DNA of 10,505 bases from Prevotella sp. UBA2755 (lineage in GTDB: Bacteria > Bacteroidota > Bacteroidia > Bacteroidales > Bacteroidaceae), in the NCBI GenBank assembly GCA_002353225.1, contig DEJF01000013.1, positions 1,361-11,865 of the forward strand. The letters run 5' to 3'. The translations under genes and the position numbers were made by a program. Positions 5,680 through 10,505 of this stretch are shown here, one piece after another (within the stretch, counting starts at the first letter, position 1; every line of letters begins with the position of its first letter). A model generated the notes under the pieces. It was not told the DNA's origin. It made no database searches and was given only the letters and a program-made list of their open reading frames with translations.

Positions 5680-8220
5680 ATGAATAGATTCATCGTTTCC
5701 ACCTTATTTATAATAATAGGGACCATAGCAGCCTTCGCACAGGGCTCAGTAAAGGGTAGGGTATTAGACAAGCAGACCGACGAGGTCATGGAGTTCGTAA
5801 ATGTCGTGGTTGAGACACCAGCAGGTAAGTTGGTGAAGGGGGCTATCACGGATGTCAGTGGTCAGTTTCATATCACTGGTCTGAAAGACGGAACCTATCA
5901 GTTGCAGGTCTCTTTCGTAGGCTATAAGACATTGACACGTCAGTTCACCCTCTCGGCAAAGAACCGTCAGGAGCATTTTAATGCGTTGTATATCTCAGAG
6001 GATGCTAAAATGTTAGGAGAGGTACAGGTTACTGGTCAGCGCTCACAGATGAAACTGGAGGTCGACCGTAAGGTATTCTCTGTCGACCAGATACTGGCTG
6101 CCGCTGGCGGTTCGGCAACTGACTTGCTGGAGAATATCCCCAGTGTGGAGGTGACGACGGATGGTGAGATATCCCTGCGTGGTAACTCCAGCGTGGAGGT
6201 ATGGATCAATGGTAAGGCAAGTGGACTCACTTCTGACAACCGTGCGGAGATCCTGCAACAGATTCCTGCGGAGAGCATTGAGCGTATTGAGGTCATCGAT
6301 AATCCCTCTGCGAAATATTCTCCTGAGGGCTCTGCTGGTATTATCAATATCGTGTTGAAGCGTGACCGTAAGGGTGGTTATTATGGTTCTCTGCGTGCTG
6401 GTGCTAATATCCGTGGGGGATGGAATACCAGTGGTAATATCAATTACTCCAGTGGTGTTCTCGATGCCTATGCTAATATCGGATTCCGCCGTCGTAAGGG
6501 GAGTGGGGGTAGTGAGAGTGAACAGCACTATAAGCAGACTAACCAATATCAGAACTACGATAGCGAGAGCAAGAACAAAGGTCATAACCTCTTCACCCGC
6601 TTGGGGCTCACCTGGCATTTCACCAAGAACGACGACCTTTCTTTTGGTGGCATGATGATGCACGGCAAGTTCCATAACCGTAACTACACGCCTTATCACT
6701 ATGGTACTATCGGTGCTGCTGAGGACACTTACCGTATGTTCCGTCTAAACAGTGGGGATGGTGATATGCATTTCTATCATGCGGAGATGGGTTATGAACA
6801 CCGTTGGACAGACACCCATAAGTTGACTGCTAACGTGGAGTACAACCGCTGGATGAGTGATAACGACAATACCTACCAGGACTCTGTTTGGTATGTTGAT
6901 GTGCCACAGTATGTTGATGTGCCGTATGTTGATGTGCCACATCAACAAACAATTTACTCCCACCAGTTCCGCCCCATGCATGTCCGCAACCGCTCTTGGG
7001 AGGCAAAACTGGACTACGAGAATCAGATATCAGAGAACTTCAAGTTAGAGGCGGGTTATAATGGTCGCTTCTCCCATGAGAACACCCCACAGGAGTCTTG
7101 GATGACAGACAACTGGGAGGGCACCAACCTCGTGGAGGATGAGTTGTATTACAATCGCTTCATCTATTCGATGGACACCCATGCACTCTATGCTACTGTC
7201 AATACGAAGATCGGAAAACTGGGTGTCATGGCTGGACTGCGTGGTGAGTACTGGAAGGTGAATACGGAGAGTTATGACTATGCACAGGAGCATGGGACGG
7301 CAGCGAAGGATGAGCCGTACAAGAAGGACTTCTTCAAACTCTTCCCTTCCTTGTTCCTGAACTATGAGTTGACGGAGAGCGCCCAACTACAGTTGAACTA
7401 CACCTACCGCCTGCGTCGTCCTTGGGGTGGACAACTCAACTCGTTCCGCAATACCAGTGACGCCTCCATGGTGTCGTTTGGTAATCCGGAACTGACACCT
7501 GAGTACACACACTCTATCTCTCTCAACTTCCTGAAGACATGGGAGCAACATACGCTGAGTATCTCTACCTACTATCGTCCTACGACAGATGTCATGCAGC
7601 GTATCCGCTATCAGAATGCCGCCGATGGGATGATGTATATGACGACGATGAACCTCACCAAGCGACAGAGCCTGGGCGTGGAGATTATCGGCAAGAACAA
7701 GTTCTTCCGCATCCTCGACCTTACCACGACGGTCAATGGTTATTTCAATAAACTCGACGGTTTCTCTTACGTCATCGACGGACAGACGGTCACTGGTGAG
7801 AGCGACAAGAGTTTCTCATGGGATGCCCGTATGCTCGCATCCCTCATCCTGCCATACGACATCTCCCTGCAACTCACAGGTAACTACCGCTCCCGTGGAG
7901 TCATCACACAGGGTTATCGCAAGCCGAACGCTTCCCTCGACCTCGGCTTCCGCAAGAACTTCTTCAATAAGACCATTGCCGTTGCCATCAACTGGCGTGA
8001 TGTCTTCAACACCCAGCATTGGGAGAACTATACCGAGAGCGACACCTTCTGGCGTCACCAGAAGAACTGGCGTGACCCGAATGTCAACTTCCAAATCACA
8101 TGGAACTTCGGTAATATGAACAACCAGCGCCGCCAGGGGGAGCGTGAGGAACTGCAGCAACCTGCGAACGAACAGCCCCAGCAGAACCAAGGCTATCAAT
8201 CTGCAGGTGGAGAGGAGTAA
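5680..8220 (+). CDS. Outer-membrane beta-barrel protein with carboxypeptidase-regulatory-like and plug domains
   Basis: This is an 846-residue protein of the TonB-receptor-like outer membrane family 3 (Pfam OMP_b-brl_3). The signal peptide is MNRFIVSTLFIIIGTIAAFA, with cleavage expected before Q21. A CarboxypepD_reg-like domain (about 22-105) is followed by a plug-like domain (about 112-230) with the diagnostic segments LLENIPSVEV, SLRGNSSVEVWINGK and NPSAKYSPEGSAGIINIVLK. The remainder is a barrel of alternating aromatic and polar strands to about residue 810, ending FQITWNFG. A glutamine- and glutamate-rich tail of about 30 residues follows the last strand. An extracellular-loop region carries a triplicated YVDVP motif (405-420). 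I chose the ATG at 5680 because it starts the signal peptide directly; an in-frame GTG at 5659 would prepend seven residues. The transported or bound substrate is unknown. It has no SusD-type partner next to it and no clear promoter of its own. Confidence 0.92.
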   Translation: MNRFIVSTLFIIIGTIAAFAQGSVKGRVLDKQTDEVMEFVNVVVETPAGKLVKGAITDVSGQFHITGLKDGTYQLQVSFVGYKTLTRQFTLSAKNRQEHFNALYISEDAKMLGEVQVTGQRSQMKLEVDRKVFSVDQILAAAGGSATDLLENIPSVEVTTDGEISLRGNSSVEVWINGKASGLTSDNRAEILQQIPAESIERIEVIDNPSAKYSPEGSAGIINIVLKRDRKGGYYGSLRAGANIRGGWNTSGNINYSSGVLDAYANIGFRRRKGSGGSESEQHYKQTNQYQNYDSESKNKGHNLFTRLGLTWHFTKNDDLSFGGMMMHGKFHNRNYTPYHYGTIGAAEDTYRMFRLNSGDGDMHFYHAEMGYEHRWTDTHKLTANVEYNRWMSDNDNTYQDSVWYVDVPQYVDVPYVDVPHQQTIYSHQFRPMHVRNRSWEAKLDYENQISENFKLEAGYNGRFSHENTPQESWMTDNWEGTNLVEDELYYNRFIYSMDTHALYATVNTKIGKLGVMAGLRGEYWKVNTESYDYAQEHGTAAKDEPYKKDFFKLFPSLFLNYELTESAQLQLNYTYRLRRPWGGQLNSFRNTSDASMVSFGNPELTPEYTHSISLNFLKTWEQHTLSISTYYRPTTDVMQRIRYQNAADGMMYMTTMNLTKRQSLGVEIIGKNKFFRILDLTTTVNGYFNKLDGFSYVIDGQTVTGESDKSFSWDARMLASLILPYDISLQLTGNYRSRGVITQGYRKPNASLDLGFRKNFFNKTIAVAINWRDVFNTQHWENYTESDTFWRHQKNWRDPNVNFQITWNFGNMNNQRRQGEREELQQPANEQPQQNQGYQSAGGEE
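6892..6938 (+). repeat. Triplicated 14-bp in-frame repeat (YVDVP) in the barrel gene
   Basis: TATGTTGATGTGCC occurs at 6892-6905, 6910-6923 and 6925-6938, spaced 18 and 15 bases apart, so the reading frame is kept (YVDVP-Q-YVDVP-YVDVP). The third copy continues into CACATCAAC, making a palindrome with its own GTTGATGTG. Confidence 0.9.
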
Positions 8221-8281
8221 GAATTTTGCATAAATTCTAAAATTTTTCACGCTTTATTAGTTAAATATCAATAATTCTTTG

Positions 8282-8289
8282 TATCTTTG
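8282..8289 (+). promoter_or_regulatory. Promoter -7 box of the upxY-upxZ operon
   Basis: TATCTTTG is a perfect TAnnTTTG box in an A/T-rich stretch 61 bases after the barrel gene. Transcription should begin near 8294-8296. No good -33 box is seen. The box is embedded in an inverted repeat, TTGCCCAC (8287-8294) with GTGGGCAA (8333-8340). No invertible-promoter arrangement with a second outward copy is visible in the window. Confidence 0.65.
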
Positions 8290-8354
8290 CCCACGAGTTC
8301 ATGCCGTACTTGTCCTCAGGGACAGTGAAGGTGTGGGCAAAAACTTATTGGAAC

Positions 8355-8378
8355 AGCGTCTTACAACGCTTTGTTTTT
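8355..8378 (+). terminator. First terminator-like hairpin in the upxY leader
   Basis: AGCGT-cttaca-ACGCT is followed by TTGTTTTT. The stem is only 5 bp but it is G/C-rich and sits directly on the T-tract. It would release a leader RNA of about 85 nt. Confidence 0.55.
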
Positions 8379-8379
8379 G

Positions 8380-8573
8380 GTCGTTTGAACCTAGGAAATT
8401 CAACGTTAAGTCAAGAACATTGCAGAGTTAGATGTTACGGGTAGGTATAAACTTTCCCGTTAGTGTGCAGAGGATGAAAGTCCTCAAGCACACTTAACGG
8501 GTGTAAATATACCAACGGCGTGAGCATTAATTCTGTCTGTTTACTTAACGGGTTTTCCTAGGACCTAAACGAC
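8380..8573 (+). ncRNA. 194-nt rod-like structured RNA element in the upxY leader
   Basis: The two halves are complementary almost throughout. Helices from the outside in are 8380-8386/8567-8573 (7 bp), 8390-8398/8554-8562 (9 bp), 8404-8411/8543-8550 (8 bp), 8423-8430/8528-8535 (8 bp, one G-U), 8432-8436/8523-8527 (5 bp, one G-U), 8444-8449/8508-8513 (6 bp), 8456-8468/8488-8501 (13 bp with one bulge) and 8470-8474/8481-8485 closing a 6-nt loop. All were checked base by base by eye. ACTTAACGGGT occurs twice (8492-8502 and 8543-8553), so alternative pairings exist. I do not recognise the element. It could be a regulatory RNA domain, a 6S-like rod, or a palindromic insertion. Confidence 0.6.
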
Positions 8574-8581
8574 GGACGGGC

Positions 8582-8605
8582 AGAGTGAGAGTTCACGCTC
8601 TTTTT
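8582..8605 (+). terminator. Second terminator-like hairpin in the upxY leader
   Basis: AGA-GTGA-gagt-TCAC-(gc)-TCT forms a 7-bp stem with a 2-nt bulge and continues into a T-run (8601-8605). It lies 70 bases before upxY and immediately after the rod element. Confidence 0.5.
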
Positions 8606-8675
8606 GTGTCTGGTGGTCAACACTTATCCCTGACCCCATTTCCCAATAGGGCGCGCTGTTTCACAGACAGAGCGT

Positions 8676-9320
8676 ATGAACAACGACTCAAAGGAGGAAA
8701 ACACAGCCGCTGGAGTGGGTGCCATGTTGCACAAACCCCACGGCGGAGCCGTTCCAGCAACCCAGGAAGACACTGCTTCTGGCGCATGGTATGTAGCGGT
8801 TGTAAAAGGACGTAACGAGGTGCGTTGCCATCAGTTATTGAGTGACCTGCCCGACCGTATCGGTTATCCCATAGAGTCTTATGTTGCCTCTCAGCAGGAA
8901 CTCCATTTCTATGCCAACCGCACCAGACGACTGGTAGAGCGTGTCGTCATCCCCGGCAAGGTGTTTATCCGTGTCGACCAGCAGCACCGTATTGATGTGC
9001 TGAAGCAGTGTCCCCTCATCAGTCATTATATGATGGATGCGGCAAGAGACCTGCGTAACGGTTTCCGCAACTTCGCCCAGGTGCCCGACCGGGAGTTAAG
9101 CCAACTCCGTGACTTACTTGCCATCGCTGATGCTCCGGTTGAGTATAGCGAGACCCGTCCGCGGAAAGGCGACAATATCCAGGTACTCAGTGGCAGGTTC
9201 CACGGCATGAAAGGCAGTATCATAGACGACCATGGTGGTAAATATGTCATGGTCATCCTCGACAGCCTTGGCACTTTCCGTTTCAAACTCCCCGTCAAAG
9301 ACATCGGTAAAATCCAATGA
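8676..9320 (+). CDS. upxY: UpxY-family transcription antiterminator (NusG-like)
   Basis: This is a 214-residue NusG paralogue. Characterised UpxY proteins of Bacteroides bind RNA polymerase and let it read through terminators in the leader of their cognate capsular polysaccharide operon. After a polar, probably disordered N-terminal extension (1-36), the NGN domain starts at WYVAVVKGRNEV (38-49) and runs to about 152. It includes VERVVIPGKVFIRV (87-100), typical of specialised NusG proteins. The KOW domain (about 162-214) begins KGDNIQVLSGRFHGMKGSI. The ATG at 8676 follows a hairpin and has no Shine-Dalgarno site. The stop overlaps the next start by ATGA. It is the first gene after a long leader, as in Bacteroides capsule loci, and presumably acts on that leader. 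This symbol denotes the family; no locus-specific letter can be assigned. Confidence 0.92.
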   Translation: MNNDSKEENTAAGVGAMLHKPHGGAVPATQEDTASGAWYVAVVKGRNEVRCHQLLSDLPDRIGYPIESYVASQQELHFYANRTRRLVERVVIPGKVFIRVDQQHRIDVLKQCPLISHYMMDAARDLRNGFRNFAQVPDRELSQLRDLLAIADAPVEYSETRPRKGDNIQVLSGRFHGMKGSIIDDHGGKYVMVILDSLGTFRFKLPVKDIGKIQ

Positions 9321-9802
9321 CCAATTCAAACCCATCTTCTCTCCCGAAGCAGGAGGAGTTAGAGAGCACCTGCTACGCTCTCCGACAGAAATGCTACCGC
9401 TCCATGTTCCTCATGGACAGTGATTACCTCGACGACTACACATCACTGATCTCCGAGGTGTCTGCGGCATGCAAGCATCTCCTTACGGTCGAGACGCAAA
9501 GCCCTATGGAGGAGGCACTCATCTGCCTCACGGTCCTGGTCGGCTATAGTGTCACCATCCGTAACGAGGGAAACATCATGAGAGCGGTAGACCGTGCCAA
9601 GGCAGTCCTTCCCCAGTTAGCAGACGACCGTCTCAAGGCACACCTTAATATATATATATACGGAGAGACCGAAGACGAGCAGTATGCCGATGAGGCTCAC
9701 CGCCTCTTCTCCCAGTTCCCCAAAGCCTCCCTCACCGAGGAAGACAAGTGGGCACTCCAGTCCTTAGAGGACATCGTTCATCCGTCTATGACGTTTTCAT
9801 AA
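9317..9802 (+). CDS. upxZ: UpxZ-family antagonist of UpxY antitermination
   Basis: This is a 161-residue, mostly helical cytoplasmic protein. In Bacteroides fragilis, UpxZ proteins inhibit UpxY antiterminators of other capsule loci, so that one capsule operon dominates. The match is by recalled family features: MEEALICLTVLVGYSVTI (64-81), then DRLKAHLNIYIYGE (104-117) and EAHRLF (126-131) before SLTEEDKWALQSLEDI (138-153). These parallel the family's LCLAILMGYS, LKAQLLTYCYGE and LTEEE segments. Position is a second argument: it overlaps upxY by 4 bases, as expected for translational coupling. The N-terminal 20 residues are polar and divergent. A 13-base alternating AT tract lies at codons for NIYIYG (9648-9660). 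The family call is likely, but it was made without a search. Confidence 0.85.
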   Translation: MTNSNPSSLPKQEELESTCYALRQKCYRSMFLMDSDYLDDYTSLISEVSAACKHLLTVETQSPMEEALICLTVLVGYSVTIRNEGNIMRAVDRAKAVLPQLADDRLKAHLNIYIYGETEDEQYADEAHRLFSQFPKASLTEEDKWALQSLEDIVHPSMTFS

Positions 9803-9869
9803 GAAAGAATTGGCTGCTAACAAGAGACTCAATATGCAAAAATTGATAAATAATAATCCTTAGAGCGAT

Positions 9870-9887
9870 AAGTTTCAAAAACTTTTT
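9870..9887 (+). terminator. Weak terminator-like hairpin after upxZ
   Basis: AAGTTT-caa-AAACTT followed by TTT is an A/U-rich 6-bp stem with a 3-nt loop. It lies immediately before the promoter box of the toxin-antitoxin module and may only partly stop the upx transcript. Confidence 0.35.
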
Positions 9888-9889
9888 CG

Positions 9890-9897
9890 TATCTTTG
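9890..9897 (+). promoter_or_regulatory. Promoter -7 box of the toxin-antitoxin module
   Basis: TATCTTTG, a perfect TAnnTTTG box, lies 28 bases before the antitoxin start. It shows that this module has its own promoter rather than depending on the upx operon. No clear -33 box is seen. Confidence 0.6.
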
Positions 9898-9925
9898 TGC
9901 ACGATATATGTAAGAATATAAAGAT

Positions 9926-10165
9926 ATGATTACGACAAGTACTCCACAGACTAATGAGATGACCACAGTAGATGCACTGTGGGTTCTCATTCAAGGTCAG
10001 ACGAAGGCCGTCCGCAAGGCACTTACAGAGCGTCTTTTGGCTGAGCAGGATAAGACAAAAGTCCAAAAAGCGATGGTTAAAGATAGTCTAACAAGAGCAT
10101 TTGACGAACTCCATTCAGGTAAAGTTCATCATGATGCTCGTAAACTCTTTGTTGAGTACGAGTAA
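9926..10165 (+). CDS. Putative antitoxin of a RelE/ParE-type module
   Basis: This is a 79-residue hydrophilic, mostly helical protein. I do not recognise a specific family motif. The call rests on size, charge, the helical middle (MTTVDALWVLIQGQTKAVRKAL) and position: its TAA overlaps the ATG of a RelE-like toxin relic by one base (TAATG), the usual antitoxin-first arrangement. The C-terminal part, LHSGKVHHDARKLF, would be the toxin-contacting tail in such antitoxins. The ATG at 9926 gives a leader of about 22 nt; M12 (9959) is an alternative start. Base composition is more A/T-rich than upxY-upxZ, consistent with acquisition. The protein could also be an orphan regulator now that the toxin is damaged. 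Confidence 0.6.
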   Translation: MITTSTPQTNEMTTVDALWVLIQGQTKAVRKALTERLLAEQDKTKVQKAMVKDSLTRAFDELHSGKVHHDARKLFVEYE

Positions 10166-10382
10166 TGAAAGTAACCTTTAACTATCTTGACGAATTTCAG
10201 CGTGGGGCTAAAGCCCTTCACAAGAAATATCCTTCTTTTGAAGACGACTACAATACTTTTCTTGACGAATTAGAAAAGAATCCCTTTTTTGGCGAGTCAT
10301 TAGGTAAGCATACCTATAAGTATCTTCAAATGTCTCCGATGTCTATCTTCGCAGTCTTGTGCAAGAGGTAGAAGGAAAATAG
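10165..10382 (+). pseudogene. RelE-like toxin gene with an internal deletion
   Basis: The open frame from 10165 gives 68 residues (stop 10369-10371), but only the first 52 look like the RelE/ParE-type toxin family: MKVTFNYLDEFQRGAKALHK, then SFEDDYNTFLDELEKNPFFG and LGKHTYK. The family then normally continues with the basic catalytic strand region and ends near 100 residues. Here residues 53-68 make no sense for the family. A different frame (10320-10382) encodes VSSNVSDVYLRSLVQEVEGK followed by a stop, which resembles the usual toxin C-terminus (a Ser-rich turn, then a short helix). The simplest reading is a deletion of about 30-45 codons with a frame change near 10320, removing the active-site core. 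An alternative is a genuinely short toxin-like protein of 68 residues. Confidence 0.6.
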
Positions 10383-10505
10383 TTTTTAGCGTTAAACGTC
10401 ATTAATGTGATTACCTGAAAGGGCCGCTCGGAACCTTTGGGGCTATACGTCAGTAATCGTCTCTGACACTTCCATAAGAAAGGTAAGCATCCAATCCCTT
10501 TTTAG
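10383..10505. other. Region after the toxin relic, no gene seen
   Basis: No ORF, promoter box or known RNA is recognised in these 123 bases. A possible hairpin pairs AAAGG (about 10420) with CCTTT (about 10434) around GCCGCTCGGAA. The sequence is cut by the window end. Confidence 0.4.

Larger units (their letters stand above)
8295..8675 (+). promoter_or_regulatory. Long structured 5' leader of upxY
   Basis: About 380 nt of non-coding leader lies between the promoter and upxY. In order it holds a small hairpin TGTCC-tcag-GGACA (8311-8324), a terminator-like hairpin (8355-8378), a 194-nt rod-like fold (8380-8573), a second terminator-like hairpin (8582-8605), a GGTCA/TGACC hairpin (8615-8635), and an imperfect hairpin ending one base before the upxY ATG (8652-8674). 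In Bacteroides, UpxY proteins act on the leaders of their own capsule operons to prevent premature termination, so a leader with terminators is the expected target. A 47-codon frame (8301-8444) runs through the first terminator. The function of this particular leader is inferred from that precedent. Confidence 0.65.

Noticed and set aside
6043..6699. 218-codon minus-strand ORF
   Set aside because: It lies entirely antisense to the barrel gene, which has clear domain motifs, and its product is repetitive and low in recognisable features, so it is a shadow frame.
8287..8340. Invertible capsule promoter, suggested by TTGCCCAC/GTGGGCAA flanking the start of the upxY leader
   Set aside because: The repeats enclose only about 38 bases and do not enclose the promoter box; no site-specific recombinase or distant partner repeat is seen in the window.
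8380..8573. Assignment of the rod element as 6S RNA
   Set aside because: The overall topology is similar, but no promoter box lies directly upstream, a terminator precedes it on the same transcript, and I cannot identify conserved 6S bubble sequences. It is kept as unassigned.

Overview
The window comes from a Bacteroidota chromosome, most likely Prevotella or a close relative in the Bacteroidales. The evidence is the recurring Bacteroidota promoter box TAnnTTTG ahead of most transcription units, the absence of Shine-Dalgarno sites, and the gene content: a carboxypeptidase-regulatory-domain outer-membrane barrel protein and a upxY/upxZ pair. The genus is an inference.

Layout. Positions 1-944 (minus) hold the 5' part of RNase R (rnr); its catalytic C-terminus lies outside the window. 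A short divergent promoter region separates it from a two-gene operon (1031-2940): an NAD(P)-dependent epimerase/reductase and a membrane PAP2-type lipid phosphatase/transferase, joined by an ATGA overlap. Facing this operon is a compact minus-strand small RNA candidate with its own promoter and terminator (about 2919-2988). Next come greA and a HIT-family hydrolase gene (3228-4100). The greA leader contains a terminator-like hairpin and an 18-codon upstream ORF. A G/C-rich repeat cluster with a strong terminator (4106-4236) separates this operon from the convergent mannose-1-phosphate guanylyltransferase gene (minus, 4233-5339). A tRNA-Leu(CAA) gene (5492-5573) with its own promoter and terminator follows, then a large outer-membrane beta-barrel gene (5680-8220).

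The accessory part begins at 8221. A promoter at 8282 drives an approximately 380-nt leader with two intrinsic-terminator-like hairpins. Between them lies a 194-nt RNA that can fold into one long imperfect rod and that contains competing complementary segments. The leader feeds upxY (NusG-like antiterminator) and upxZ (antiterminator antagonist), which overlap by ATGA. In Bacteroides these two genes open capsular polysaccharide operons. Here no glycan gene follows within the window. Instead there is a toxin-antitoxin module with its own promoter, in which the antitoxin looks intact and the RelE-like toxin appears to be broken by an internal deletion.

The most interesting signals are RNA-level: the structured upxY leader, the greA attenuator-like leader, and the small RNA opposite the PAP2 gene. 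All were found by reading complementarity by eye; none has been tested by folding software or homology search.
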